Part shown: positions 15,790-24,317 of the stretch, in pieces
Position numbering within the stretch: position 1 is the first letter of the stretch
Layout of the letters: each line of letters starts with the position of its first letter
NCBI GenBank assembly: GCA_016926805.1
Contig: JAFGNV010000208.1
Coordinates: 1-39,447, forward strand
Direction: 5' to 3'
Source of the DNA: Anaerolineae bacterium
Lineage (GTDB): Bacteria > Chloroflexota > Anaerolineae > 4572-78 > J111
DNA length: 39,447 nt
Position numbers and translations under genes: made by a program
The notes under the pieces: model-generated
The model's input: the letters and a program-made list of their open reading frames with translations, nothing else
Told to the model about the DNA's origin: nothing
The model's database searches: none

Positions 15790-15819
15790 GTCAGGAGGTT
15801 GTTTTATCTGGAGGAATAC

Positions 15820-16830
15820 TTGACTCATCCGCCAACCCAATGGGACAACTTCATCACCGCCCATCACGGCCACCTGCTGCAAAGTTGGGCCTGGGGTGAG
15901 CTCAAGAGTCGTTTTGGCTGGATTGCCCAACGCATCCAAGTAGATGATGCAGCCGCCCAGATTCTCTTTCGACGGTTGCCATTGGGCTTGACCATTGCCT
16001 ACATCCCTAAAGGCCCGGTAGTAGATTGGTCGAATTGGAAGCAAGGCCAGGCTCTCTTTGCCGCCATACATGCCGAGGTCAAAAAACACCGGGCCGTTTT
16101 CCTCAAAGTCGAGCCAGATGTGGGCCAGACACCCAACTACCCAACCAGTCAGGCAACCCATGCCTCAACTTTCCTGCAAACATACGGCTTCATCCCTGCC
16201 GACACCATCCAGCCCCGTACTTCACTGGTTATTGATCTCGGCGGCGATGAAGATGCCATCCTGGCCGCAATGAAACAGAAGGCCCGTTACAATATCCGAT
16301 TATCGGCCAAAAAAGGCGTCACCGTGCGGGAAGGAAACAAAGCGGATGTCTCCATTTTTTATAACCTGTCCCTGGCGACCTCCGACCGCGATGGATTTGA
16401 GATACATAGCCTGGATTACTACCAGACTGCCTACAATCTGTTTGCGCCTCATAACTGCTCTCTCCTGATTGCCGAATTTGAGGGGAAACCACTATCCGCC
16501 GTGATGGTATTTTGCCAGGCTCAGGATGCTTACTATTTTTACGGCGCATCGGCCAATGAGAACCGCCATTTGATGCCCAACTACCTGGTGCAATGGGCCG
16601 CCATCCAGTGGGCTAAAAACCAGGATTGCACCCGCTACGATTTGTGGGGTATTCCCGACGCCGACCCGGCCACCCTGGAAGCAGAATTTCAACATCGACA
16701 CGATGGGCTGTGGGGTGTCTATCGCTTTAAGCGAGGTTTTGGCGGGCAGTTTGTGCAGAGCATTGGAGCGTATGACTACATTTACAATCCTTTAGTTTAT
16801 CAACTCTACAAACTGTACCGTAGATACTAG
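15820..16830 (+). CDS. FemAB-like aminoacyltransferase (peptidoglycan bridge formation type)
   Basis: The protein (336 aa) belongs to the FemABX / GNAT-like group that uses aminoacyl-tRNA to add amino acids to peptidoglycan precursors. It starts with the typical HLLQSWAWGELKSRFGW segment, carries IAYIPKGPVVDW, and in the second half ARYNIRLSAKKGVTVREG, FYGASANENRHLMPNYLVQWAAIQWAKNQ and the end FKRGFGGQFVQSIGAYDYIYNP. Two acetyltransferase-like halves are implied. A TTG at 15799 is also in frame, but there GGAGG touches the codon; the TTG at 15820 has GGAGG five bases upstream and lies downstream of the predicted transcript start. It is divergent from nuoA. The exact substrate is unknown, and some relatives act on other acceptors. 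Confidence 0.8.
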   Translation: MTHPPTQWDNFITAHHGHLLQSWAWGELKSRFGWIAQRIQVDDAAAQILFRRLPLGLTIAYIPKGPVVDWSNWKQGQALFAAIHAEVKKHRAVFLKVEPDVGQTPNYPTSQATHASTFLQTYGFIPADTIQPRTSLVIDLGGDEDAILAAMKQKARYNIRLSAKKGVTVREGNKADVSIFYNLSLATSDRDGFEIHSLDYYQTAYNLFAPHNCSLLIAEFEGKPLSAVMVFCQAQDAYYFYGASANENRHLMPNYLVQWAAIQWAKNQDCTRYDLWGIPDADPATLEAEFQHRHDGLWGVYRFKRGFGGQFVQSIGAYDYIYNPLVYQLYKLYRRY

Positions 16831-16882
16831 GCTAAGAAGAGTGGTTCCCTCAACAGAGATATGTGCCACATTCCCCTGAAGT

Positions 16883-16911
16883 TTGACTCCCCTTCCACTT
16901 TATGGTATCAT
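16883..16911 (+). promoter_or_regulatory. Sigma-A promoter of the hrcA-dnaK operon
   Basis: TTGACT (16883-16888), a 17-base spacer and TATCAT (16906-16911), with a TGG extension before the -10. The predicted start near 16918 places the CIRCE operator in the first bases of the transcript, where HrcA binding would block initiation. Confidence 0.85.
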
Positions 16912-16924
16912 TTCTGTTGTGTTT

Positions 16925-16951
16925 TTAGCACTCTAGCCCCTTGAGTGCTAA
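16925..16951 (+). promoter_or_regulatory. CIRCE operator (HrcA binding site)
   Basis: TTAGCACTC, nine bases, GAGTGCTAA: an exact match to the CIRCE consensus. HrcA repressor binds this element in many bacteria and releases it under heat or unfolded-protein stress. It lies 20 bases before the hrcA start, so the operon is expected to be autoregulated by its first gene. No second CIRCE was found before dnaK. Confidence 0.97.
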
Positions 16952-16970
16952 AATTATCAAGTAAGACTCT

Positions 16971-17999
16971 ATGAGCGATCAAGAATTAACCGAACGACAA
17001 CAAACCGTTTTGCGGTTGGTGGTCCAACAATATATTGAAACGGCTATCCCGGTCAGCTCCAAATCAGTCACTCAGGCTTACAAACTGGGGGTTAGCTCGG
17101 CCACCATCCGCAACGAGATGGCGGCCATAGAAGAACTGGGGTATCTGATGCAACCCCACACGTCGGCGGGACGCATCCCCACCGAAGCGGGCTATCGCTA
17201 TTTTGTGGAAAAGCTGATGGAACAGGTAGATTTGTCTGCCGAAGAGCAGCGCATGATTAGCCACCAGTTCCATCAAGCCCGTCTGGAACTTGATCAATGG
17301 CTTCGCCTGAGTGCGGCAGTTTTGGCCCACACCGCGCATAACGCCTCGCTGGTAACTGCGCCCAAGAGCGCACATTGCCACCTCAAACACCTGGAGTTGA
17401 TTGCTATTCGTGAAGAAACGGTGTTACTGGTTCTGGTGTTTCAGGAAGGCACGCTCAAGCAGCAACTGATTGCGGTTGACCACCCAGTCAATCAGGATGA
17501 ACTTGCCCCGTTGGCACGCCAACTCAGCGATTTGTGGGAGGGACTTAATGCCAACGAGGTAACCGCCATGCCAGAACCGATGAGCGAGATTGGCGCCAGA
17601 GTTCGTAGCGTGGTTATCGAAACCATGCGCCGGCTCGATGCGCGCCGCAGCAGTGACATTTACCGGGATGGTTTGCTCAATGTGTTCAACCAACCCGAAT
17701 TCAGAGAACGGGAAGGCATCCGCCAAATCATCCGCGCCCTCGAAGAACGCCGCTTTGTAGAACAACTGGTTGACGAAGCCCTGCAGCGTGGCGGCGTGCA
17801 AATCATCATCGGGGGCGAAGGCAAATGGCAGGAACTATCGGATGTGGGGATTGTGTTAACCCGCTACGGCGCCGGCGACGACATTACCGGCGTGATGGGT
17901 GTTTTAGGCCCAGTCCGAATGCCTTACGAACGGACTGTATCGGTTGTGCGATACATGTCACAACTGATGAGTGATTTTGTGAATGATTTGTATGTCTGA
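16971..17999 (+). CDS. hrcA: Heat-inducible transcription repressor HrcA
   Basis: HrcA (342 aa, typical length) represses class I heat-shock genes through CIRCE. The N-terminal winged helix is visible at about 5-75: LTERQQTVLRLVVQQYIETAIPVSSKSV, followed by LGVSSATIRNEMAAIEELGYL and the HTSAGRIPTEAGYRYFVEKLM signature. The C-terminal half is a GAF-like domain with the end block GVLGPVRMPYERTVSVVRYMSQLMSDFVNDLYV. It is the first gene of the operon and is preceded by a consensus promoter and a perfect CIRCE. Confidence 0.97.
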   Translation: MSDQELTERQQTVLRLVVQQYIETAIPVSSKSVTQAYKLGVSSATIRNEMAAIEELGYLMQPHTSAGRIPTEAGYRYFVEKLMEQVDLSAEEQRMISHQFHQARLELDQWLRLSAAVLAHTAHNASLVTAPKSAHCHLKHLELIAIREETVLLVLVFQEGTLKQQLIAVDHPVNQDELAPLARQLSDLWEGLNANEVTAMPEPMSEIGARVRSVVIETMRRLDARRSSDIYRDGLLNVFNQPEFREREGIRQIIRALEERRFVEQLVDEALQRGGVQIIIGGEGKWQELSDVGIVLTRYGAGDDITGVMGVLGPVRMPYERTVSVVRYMSQLMSDFVNDLYV

Positions 18000-18087
18000 T
18001 GCATATTACAAAATACATTTCTGCTTGATGTAACCACCGGAAATATAGTTTCCCCATTCGCAAATTTTCATTGAGTGAAGGAAAGCC

Positions 18088-18726
18088 ATGGCCAAGAAAA
18101 AAAATACGGATAAATTGTCTCAAGAAGAAGCAACTATCACCAAAACTGCGGGTGAAGAAACTAGCACCACAGAAGTAGAAAATAAAGTTATCGCTGAAGA
18201 GACGATGGAAGCAGAAGCTAAAACTGCTGAAATCGACGAAGCTCCCGCAGAGGTAGCTGAGGAACCCAGCCTGGAGGAACAACTCCAACAGGCCCGCCAG
18301 GAGGCCGCCGACAACCTGGAAGGCTGGCAGCGGGCCGCCGCAGAATTGGCCAACTTCAGACGGCGTCAGGAAGAGCAACGAAAATTCCAACGCGATCAGA
18401 TCAAAGCCGAAGTGTTAGAGGGCGTGGTCAGCGCCTTGGATGATATAGAGTTGGCCTTTCAAAATGTCCCCGAAGAACTCAATGGTCAATTGATCGGCTG
18501 GGTTGAAGGATTTCGGCTGGTGCAGCGCAAACTGGATAAAATTCTGGAAGACCAAAATGTGATGCCCATTAATACCGGGGGTGAGTTTGACCCCAATTTT
18601 CACGAAGCCGTTAGCCACGAAGATAGCGACGATCACAAAGAAGGACAAATCATTGCCGAGGTGCGCAAAGGTTACCAAATTGGGAATCGCGTAGTGCGCC
18701 CGGCGCTGGTCAGAGTAGCAAAATAA
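18088..18726 (+). CDS. grpE: Nucleotide exchange factor GrpE
   Basis: GrpE (212 aa) releases ADP from DnaK. The first 65 residues are acidic and low-complexity (Glu, Ala, Thr), then comes the long dimerising helix with AADNLEGWQRAAAELANFRRRQEEQ, and the beta domain signature EFDPNFHEAVSHEDSDDHKEGQIIAEVRKGYQIGNRVVRPALVRVAK at the C-terminus. The acidic N-terminal tail is longer than in E. coli, as in many Gram-positive-type GrpE proteins. The ATG has AAGGAAA six bases upstream. It sits 88 bases after hrcA and 99 bases before dnaK. Confidence 0.97.
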   Translation: MAKKKNTDKLSQEEATITKTAGEETSTTEVENKVIAEETMEAEAKTAEIDEAPAEVAEEPSLEEQLQQARQEAADNLEGWQRAAAELANFRRRQEEQRKFQRDQIKAEVLEGVVSALDDIELAFQNVPEELNGQLIGWVEGFRLVQRKLDKILEDQNVMPINTGGEFDPNFHEAVSHEDSDDHKEGQIIAEVRKGYQIGNRVVRPALVRVAK

Positions 18727-18825
18727 ACAAATTATATTTTGGGGTAGGGGGTATGGCCGTGTGCCAACTTGAATTGGGTAGCGGCAAAGGTGCCCCTTAT
18801 TACACTTAAGCACTAGGAGCAAAAA

Positions 18826-20733
18826 ATGGGAAAAATCATAGGTATCGACCTGGGAACCACTAACTCGGCGATGGCCGTTATGGAAGGCGGCGAGCCGGTC
18901 ATCATCCCTAACGCCGAAGGCAACCGGACCACACCCTCAGTTGTGGCGGTCAACCCCAAAACCGGCGAGCGGATGGTCGGCCAAGTGGCCAAGCGCCAGG
19001 CTGTCACCAACCCTGAAAATACAATCTTTTCTATCAAACGTTTCATGGGCCGCAAGTACAAAGACCCGGAAGTGCAGCGTGTTTTGAAAATTGTGCCCTA
19101 CAAGGTAAAAGAAGCTCCCAACGGCGACATACGGGTTGTTATGGGCGATAAAGAATACTCCCCACCCGAAATCAGCGCCATGATCCTGCAAAAACTCAAA
19201 AACGACGCCGAAGCTTATCTGGGCGAAACCATTACCCAGGCCGTGATTACCGTACCGGCCTACTTCAACGACAGCCAACGCCAGGCCACCAAAGACGCCG
19301 GAAAAATTGCCGGGTTAGAAGTAATGCGCATCATCAACGAGCCAACCGCCTCCTCCCTGGCCTACGGGCTGGACAAAAAAGGTGAAGAGATAATTGCCGT
19401 GTACGACTTGGGCGGCGGCACCTTTGATATTTCCATCCTCGATGTGGGCGATGGCGTTTTTGAGGTAAAATCAACCAACGGCGATACCTATTTGGGCGGC
19501 GACGATTTTGACCAAAAGGTTATCGACTATGTGGCCGACGAATTCAAAAAGCAAGAAGGTATTGACTTGCGCCAAGATAACCAAGCCCTGCAGCGTTTGA
19601 AAGAAGCCGCCGAAAAAGCCAAAATCGAACTCTCGACCACCCAGCAAACCGAAATCAACCTGCCCTTCATCACGGCCGACGCCTCCGGTCCGAAACACCT
19701 GAACATGAACCTGACCCGTTCCAGGCTGGAGCAACTGACCGAGGACCTTGTTACCAAATCACTGGCTCCCTGCCGGGCGGCTCTGAAGGATGCCGAATTG
19801 AGCACCGGTCAAATCAGTGAGGTCATTCTGGTGGGTGGACAAACCCGGATGCCCAGCGTGCAGGAGGCTGTGCAAAAGCTCTTTGATAAAGCCCCGCACA
19901 AGGGCGTCAACCCGGACGAAGTGGTGGCCATTGGGGCGGCGATTCAGGCCGGTGTGTTAGGCGGCGAGGTCAAAGATGTGTTGTTGCTCGATGTGACCCC
20001 GTTGACGCTCAGCATTGAAACCCTGGGCCACGTGGCCACCCCGTTAATTGAACGTAACACCACCATTCCCACCAAAAAGAGCCAGATTTTTTCGACTGCC
20101 GCCGACGGCCAGACCCAGGTGGAAATTCACGTGGTGCAAGGCGAACGCCCAATGGTGGTTGACAACAAGAGTCTGGGACGGTTCATTTTGGATGGACTTC
20201 CCCCGGCTCCCCGCGGCGTTCCTCAAATTGAAGTAACGTTTGACATCGATGCCAACGGTATTTTGCATGTAACGGCCAAGGATAAAGCCACCGGCAAAGA
20301 GCAAAGCATGAAAATTATGCCGTCCAGTGGCCTAAGCGACAACGAAATCGACCGCATGGTCAAAGAAGCCGAACAGCATCAGGAAGAGGATACCCGGCAA
20401 AAACAGCGCATCGAGGCCCGCAACCAGGCCGACAACCTGGTATTTGCTGCCGAAAAAATGTTGCGAGAACACGGCGATAAAATCAATAGCGACATTAAGG
20501 CTGATGTTGAGAGCAAAATCGAGGCTACGAAAAAGGCCCTGGAAGGGAATGATTCGGATGCTATCAACCAGGCGGCGGCTGAATTGAGTCAGGCCGTCCA
20601 ACAAATTGGCACCGCTATGTACGGCGATGCCGGGGCGACAGCTGGCCCCGATGCTGCGCCCGGCAGTGACGTTGGCGACGATGCCGGCTCCAGTGGTGAA
20701 GATGTAGTTGAAGGTGAATTTAGTGAGGCATAA
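18826..20733 (+). CDS. dnaK: Chaperone DnaK (Hsp70)
   Basis: DnaK (635 aa, normal length) is the ATP-driven Hsp70 chaperone. The nucleotide-binding domain is complete: [19 protein letters not shown] at the start, [47 protein letters not shown] and [11 protein letters not shown]. The linker [16 protein letters not shown] and substrate-binding domain follow, with a helical lid and a Gly/Asp/Ala-rich tail ending in VVEGEFSEA rather than the E. coli EEVKD-type end. AGGAG lies six bases before the ATG. It works with GrpE and DnaJ encoded on either side. Confidence 0.98.
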   Translation: MGKIIGIDLGTTNSAMAVMEGGEPVIIPNAEGNRTTPSVVAVNPKTGERMVGQVAKRQAVTNPENTIFSIKRFMGRKYKDPEVQRVLKIVPYKVKEAPNGDIRVVMGDKEYSPPEISAMILQKLKNDAEAYLGETITQAVITVPAYFNDSQRQATKDAGKIAGLEVMRIINEPTASSLAYGLDKKGEEIIAVYDLGGGTFDISILDVGDGVFEVKSTNGDTYLGGDDFDQKVIDYVADEFKKQEGIDLRQDNQALQRLKEAAEKAKIELSTTQQTEINLPFITADASGPKHLNMNLTRSRLEQLTEDLVTKSLAPCRAALKDAELSTGQISEVILVGGQTRMPSVQEAVQKLFDKAPHKGVNPDEVVAIGAAIQAGVLGGEVKDVLLLDVTPLTLSIETLGHVATPLIERNTTIPTKKSQIFSTAADGQTQVEIHVVQGERPMVVDNKSLGRFILDGLPPAPRGVPQIEVTFDIDANGILHVTAKDKATGKEQSMKIMPSSGLSDNEIDRMVKEAEQHQEEDTRQKQRIEARNQADNLVFAAEKMLREHGDKINSDIKADVESKIEATKKALEGNDSDAINQAAAELSQAVQQIGTAMYGDAGATAGPDAAPGSDVGDDAGSSGEDVVEGEFSEA

Positions 20734-20746
20734 CCTGGTATCAGGG

Positions 20747-20798
20747 TAGCAAGGTAGCAAGGCAGAAGCGATTGCGCTGCCGCTTGCTAACCTTGCTA
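20747..20798 (+). repeat. TAGCAAGG-repeat hairpin between dnaK and dnaJ
   Basis: The left arm 20747-20765 has two copies of TAGCAAGG followed by GCAG; the right arm 20777-20798 is its near-complete inverse complement (CTGCCGCTTGCTA, ACCTTGCTA) with small bulges. The stem is about 19 base pairs with an 11-base loop. No T-run follows. The unit is shared with spacers in the nuo operon. Confidence 0.7.
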
Positions 20799-20827
20799 AG
20801 TTGTTACCTGTTACTCTGGAATTGAGT

Positions 20828-21970
20828 ATGGACGGAAAACGCGATTACTACGAAGTCCTTGGCGTTGGCCGAAGCGCCAGCAAAGACGAAATCAAAAAAG
20901 CCTATCGTCGGTTGGCGCGCCAGTACCACCCCGATGTGAGCAAGGAACCGGAGGCCGAGTCTAAATTTAAAGAAGTCAACGAGGCCTACGAAGTTTTGGC
21001 CGACGAACAGAAACGCAGTGTGTACGACCGCCTGGGTCACGCCGGACTGGGTGGAGGCATGGGCGGTTTTAGTGGCGGCTTCGACTTTGGCGGCTTTCGC
21101 GACCCCTTTGAGATTTTCGAAGAAGTCTTTGGTGGCTTTGGCTTTGGCGCAGGTGGTCGGCGCCAGCGGCGCGGCCCTCGTCGAGGGGCGGATTTGCGCT
21201 ATGATTTGACCCTGGAGTTTGAGGAAGCCGTTTTTGGCGTCGAGCGCGAGATTGAGGTGCCGCGCCAGGAAACGTGTAACTCCTGTAACGGCAGCGGCGC
21301 CGAACCCGGCACCTCGCCGGTTCGCTGCCCGGAATGTAACGGCACCGGCGAAATCCGCCGCCAAACCGGCTTCTTTATCAATATCGGCACCTGTCCCCGC
21401 TGCCAGGGCCGGGGCGAAATCATCACCTCGCCCTGCCGCGAATGTCAAGGCAAAGGACGGCTGGTCAAAACCCGTCGTCTGTCGGTAAAAGTACCGGCCG
21501 GGGTGGACAACGGCACCCAGATTCGTCTGTCCGGCGAAGGTGAAAGCGGCACCTACGGCGGCCCGCCGGGTAACCTCTATGTCGTCATTCGGGTCAAATC
21601 ACATCCTTATTTTCGCCGTATCGATGAAACGATTCATCTGGAACTGGCCATTAACATCACCCAGGCAGCCCTGGGCGACGAAGTTGAAGTGCCCACTCTG
21701 GACGGCAAAGAGATGATGAAGATCCCCGCCGGCACCCAAACCGGCGACACCATCCGCCTGCGCGGCAAAGGCGTGCCCCGTTTGCGCCGCGATGGCACCA
21801 ACACCAGCCGCGGCGACCAGGTGATCACCATTCAGGTGGTTACCCCCACCAACCTGACCAAAGAACAACGTGATCTACTCCTGGAGTTGGGCAAAACCCT
21901 CGACCGCGAGGTGGTGCCGCAACGAGAGAAGAGTTTCTTTGACCGGGTGCGGGATGCGTTGGGGGTGTAG
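20828..21970 (+). CDS. dnaJ: Chaperone DnaJ (Hsp40, class I)
   Basis: DnaJ (380 aa) delivers substrates to DnaK and triggers its ATPase. All class I regions are in order: J domain starting RDYYEVLGV with the essential HPD in RQYHPDVSK; a Gly/Phe-rich stretch (about 75-115); a zinc-binding domain with four CxxCxGxG motifs ([32 protein letters not shown]); then C-terminal peptide-binding domains. I chose the ATG at 20828 because the J domain starts six residues later; an open TTG at 20801 adds only a non-family leader that overlaps the spacer repeat region. Confidence 0.97.
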   Translation: MDGKRDYYEVLGVGRSASKDEIKKAYRRLARQYHPDVSKEPEAESKFKEVNEAYEVLADEQKRSVYDRLGHAGLGGGMGGFSGGFDFGGFRDPFEIFEEVFGGFGFGAGGRRQRRGPRRGADLRYDLTLEFEEAVFGVEREIEVPRQETCNSCNGSGAEPGTSPVRCPECNGTGEIRRQTGFFINIGTCPRCQGRGEIITSPCRECQGKGRLVKTRRLSVKVPAGVDNGTQIRLSGEGESGTYGGPPGNLYVVIRVKSHPYFRRIDETIHLELAINITQAALGDEVEVPTLDGKEMMKIPAGTQTGDTIRLRGKGVPRLRRDGTNTSRGDQVITIQVVTPTNLTKEQRDLLLELGKTLDREVVPQREKSFFDRVRDALGV

Positions 21971-22023
21971 GCGTAAAGGCAGGTTTATTTGGTTCACATA
22001 GCCAGGTGATGATTATTGCTCCC

Positions 22024-22077
22024 AAAAATGTGTTGCATCTTCCGAGTTAGGTAATGAATGAAGGCAACACATTTTTT
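22024..22077 (+). terminator. Terminator-like hairpin between dnaJ and prmA
   Basis: AAAAATGTGTTGC (22024-22036) pairs perfectly with GCAACACATTTTT (22064-22076), and the right arm runs into TTTTTTATTTT. The inner loop can pair further through CTTC and GAAG. It has the form of a rho-independent terminator (long A/T-flanked stem, T-run) and would separate hrcA-grpE-dnaK-dnaJ from prmA-rsmE, in part or fully. It also covers the ATG at 22058, which argues against that codon as the prmA start. Confidence 0.75.
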
Positions 22078-22114
22078 ATTTTGCGTGAACTGCTACAACG
22101 AGAGAAATGTTACT

Positions 22115-23020
22115 GTGGACTTCATTGAAATATCAGTCCAAAACATAGCTGGCGAAGCCGCCGAAGCCGTGAGCGATTTATTTAACCGCTATGGGCATGG
22201 CGGTGCGGTCATAGAGGCGTTTCCACCCCATTTTGATAAAGTGACCGTGCGCACCGTGATCCCCAACCACGATGAATATCGGCGGCGTGAAATCGAGGCG
22301 CTGCTGGCTCTCATTGGTCAGGCCCTCCCTTCCGGTTTGCCGGAGCCGCACTTCCAGTTGGTCGGTGAAAGCGATTGGGCCAGTTCGTGGAAAGAGCATT
22401 TCCATGTGGTCCGCATCGGGCGGCGATTTGTCATCAAACCAAGTTGGCGGGACTATACCCCCACCGGCGACGATGTTGTGATTGAAATTGACCCCGGCCT
22501 GGCCTTTGGCAGCGGGCTGCACCCCACCACGCAGCTTTGTTTGAAAATCTTTGAAGATATGTCACTGGCCGGACAGAGTGTGTTTGATGTGGGTACGGGG
22601 TCGGGTATTCTAGCCATTGCTGCGCTCAAACTTGGTGCCGGACCTGTCCGGGCGATCGACATCGATGACGTGGCCGTGCGCGTGGCCGGGGAGAATTTTA
22701 CTCGGAATGGGTTTAGCCCCCTCCCCAACCTTTCCCCACAAGGAGGAGAGGATGTTACCATTGAAACAGCCGTTGGTTCCGCCGCGGACCGGGGAGGACG
22801 ACAGTGGCAAATTGTAGTTGCCAACATCCTAGCCTACATCCTCATCCAATTAATGGTCGACCTGGCCGCGGCAGTGGTTCCTGGCGGCCAGCTCATCCTC
22901 TCTGGCATGATTGCCGAGCAAGAGAATGAGGTTACGGCGGCGGCTCAAGCCTATGGTTTGTCGGTGATTGATCGCCACACCGAGGAAGATTGGGTAGCGC
23001 TGGTGGTGGGGCGTGACTGA
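22115..23020 (+). CDS. prmA: Ribosomal protein L11 methyltransferase
   Basis: PrmA (301 aa from the GTG at 22115) trimethylates ribosomal protein L11 with S-adenosylmethionine. The N-terminal substrate domain begins with VDFIEISVQNIAGEAAEAVSDLF, the usual family start. The SAM-binding core follows: EIDPGLAFGSGLHPTTQLCL, then VFDVGTGSGILAIAALKLGAG (about 155-175), and VVANILAYIL in the catalytic loop. An ATG at 22058 is in frame, but it lies inside a terminator-like hairpin and adds 19 residues not typical of the family. Between NG and VTIETAV about 13 residues (201-213, SPLPNLSPQGGED) look like an inserted repeat-coded peptide. It ends three bases before rsmE, as in the dnaK operon of Bacillus. 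Confidence 0.92.
   Translation: MDFIEISVQNIAGEAAEAVSDLFNRYGHGGAVIEAFPPHFDKVTVRTVIPNHDEYRRREIEALLALIGQALPSGLPEPHFQLVGESDWASSWKEHFHVVRIGRRFVIKPSWRDYTPTGDDVVIEIDPGLAFGSGLHPTTQLCLKIFEDMSLAGQSVFDVGTGSGILAIAALKLGAGPVRAIDIDDVAVRVAGENFTRNGFSPLPNLSPQGGEDVTIETAVGSAADRGGRQWQIVVANILAYILIQLMVDLAAAVVPGGQLILSGMIAEQENEVTAAAQAYGLSVIDRHTEEDWVALVVGRD
22709..22753. repeat. Imperfect palindrome-like repeat inserted in frame in prmA
   Basis: The DNA is a C-rich run (CCCCCTCCCC, 22717-22726) followed by a short spacer and a G/A-rich run (GGAGGAGAGG, 22742-22751), with a central CCTT...AAGG. It encodes SPLPNLSPQGGE, a peptide style known from dispersed intergenic repeats in many bacteria and not part of the PrmA fold. 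The reading frame is kept. Confidence 0.6.
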
Positions 23021-23023
23021 AGC

Positions 23024-23761
23024 ATGACTCACCGCTTCTTTATCCCCCCCAAGTGGCTCACCCCCCCCACCGTTACCTTGTGTGGCGACATCGCCCGCCA
23101 GGTAAAAACCGTGCTACGCCTGCGGCCCGGCGATGACATCATTGTTCTCGACAACTCCGGCATGGAGTGGCAGGTCAGGCTGACCAAGTTTGACCACGAC
23201 GTTGTTGAGGGCCAGATTATCAGCCAGCAATCGGCCCAGGGCGAGCCGAGTTTGCACCTAACCCTGTACCAGGGCACACTCAAGGGCCAGAAATTCGAGT
23301 GGGTTCTGCAAAAGGGCACGGAATTGGGTGTGTCGTGTTTTGTGCCGACTATTTGCCAGCGGTCGATAGTTAACCGGGTTGGCGCACTGACCGGAAAATA
23401 TTCTCGCTGGCAACAAATCATCCGCGAAGCCGCCGAACAGAGCCGGCGAGGAAAACTTCCTCAATTAGAATCGCCGATGTCCCTGGCCGACGCAATTCAG
23501 TATGCCCGGTCAACCCCGCTGATTGTAATGCCCTGGGAAGAAGCCGCCACTTTAACCCTCAAAGAGGTTCTGGCCAGAGAGCAGAGTGGAGCAGTGGCAA
23601 TTTTCATCGGCCCGGAGGGAGGATTTACGCCGGAAGAGGCAACTCTGGTTCAAGAGGCCGGTGGTCTGGTTGTCAAGCTCGGGCCACGTATTTTACGCGC
23701 AGAAACGGCCGGTCTGGCAGTTTGCGCGGCAATTCTATACCAAAGGGGTGAGTGGGATTGA
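23024..23761 (+). CDS. rsmE: 16S rRNA (uracil-1498-N3)-methyltransferase
   Basis: RsmE (245 aa) is a SPOUT-class methyltransferase that modifies U1498 of 16S rRNA. The N-terminal PUA-like part starts with HRFFIPPKWL, and the knotted SAM-binding domain carries LQKGTELGVSCFVP, EAAEQSRRGKLP, IFIGPEGGFTPEEA and LGPRILRAETAGLAV, all family signatures. It lies three bases after prmA, the standard arrangement. Its stop codon overlaps the -35 box of the next gene's promoter. Confidence 0.95.
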   Translation: MTHRFFIPPKWLTPPTVTLCGDIARQVKTVLRLRPGDDIIVLDNSGMEWQVRLTKFDHDVVEGQIISQQSAQGEPSLHLTLYQGTLKGQKFEWVLQKGTELGVSCFVPTICQRSIVNRVGALTGKYSRWQQIIREAAEQSRRGKLPQLESPMSLADAIQYARSTPLIVMPWEEAATLTLKEVLAREQSGAVAIFIGPEGGFTPEEATLVQEAGGLVVKLGPRILRAETAGLAVCAAILYQRGEWD

Positions 23762-23786
23762 CATTGTAACCCACCCGCGTTAAAAT
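23758..23786 (+). promoter_or_regulatory. Sigma-A promoter for the response regulator gene
   Basis: TTGACA (23758-23763), 17 bases, TAAAAT (23781-23786). The -35 box shares bases with the rsmE stop codon (23759-23761). Transcription would start near 23793, leaving a leader of about 63 bases before the ATG at 23856. Confidence 0.82.
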
Positions 23787-23855
23787 AGACGTGGTTTGGT
23801 TAACTGAACCAACTTCATCCTCCACAGGTATTACCACTTTACCAGGGGTATCATC

Positions 23856-24245
23856 ATGGAAAAAGACCTTTACATCTATATCCTCTACATTGAAGACGAA
23901 CGTCCTGTTATCGACCTAGTGCGCGAGGCGCTGAAGTTAGCCGGTTATAAAGTTGTTGGGGCCACGTCCGGTCGACAGGGCTTGACCATGATGCGGGAGC
24001 GCAAACCGGATCTCCTGCTGCTCGACCTGATGATGCCCGACATCAACGGCTGGGATGTTTATCGAGAAATGAAATCGGATAAAAAATTGGCTAACATTCC
24101 AGTGGTGGTGGTCAGCGCCAAAGTTCCTGAGCATGGTAACGTCATTATCGAAGACCTGCCCCCGGTAGAGGATTACATTACCAAACCTTTTGATGTAGAA
24201 CAACTTATCCGCTCGGTGAAACACATCCTGGAAAATGGTAAGTAA
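23856..24245 (+). CDS. Single-domain response regulator (CheY-like receiver)
   Basis: The protein (129 aa) is a stand-alone receiver domain with no output domain. All key residues are present: acidic pair Glu13-Asp14 (after YILYI), phospho-acceptor Asp57 in LLLLDLMMP, Ser87 in VVVVSAK, and Lys110 in YITKPF. It should be phosphorylated by a histidine kinase encoded elsewhere and act by protein contact. It has its own promoter and terminator and so looks monocistronic. The partner is not in the window. Confidence 0.93.
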   Translation: MEKDLYIYILYIEDERPVIDLVREALKLAGYKVVGATSGRQGLTMMRERKPDLLLLDLMMPDINGWDVYREMKSDKKLANIPVVVVSAKVPEHGNVIIEDLPPVEDYITKPFDVEQLIRSVKHILENGK

Positions 24246-24317
24246 GGGCGAGACAACTCGAAAAAGGGGCTATTTGCCCGGATACCCCAGACACCATCTA
24301 CGCGAGGAGTTTCCTAA

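Noticed and set aside
15799..15819. TTG at 15799 as the start of the FemAB-like gene
   Set aside because: The ribosome site GGAGG directly touches this codon and the predicted transcript starts only a few bases before it.
18727..18825. A second CIRCE or promoter before dnaK
   Set aside because: The 99-base gap has no TTAGCACTC/GAGTGCTAA pair and no convincing -35/-10 pair; only a ribosome site is clear.
20801..20827. TTG at 20801 as the start of dnaJ
   Set aside because: It adds nine residues ahead of a normal J domain and runs into the repeat hairpin; the ATG at 20828 fits the family.
22058..22114. ATG at 22058 as the start of prmA
   Set aside because: It lies inside the terminator-like hairpin, and the 19 extra residues are not like the PrmA family; the GTG at 22115 begins at the usual FIEISV segment.
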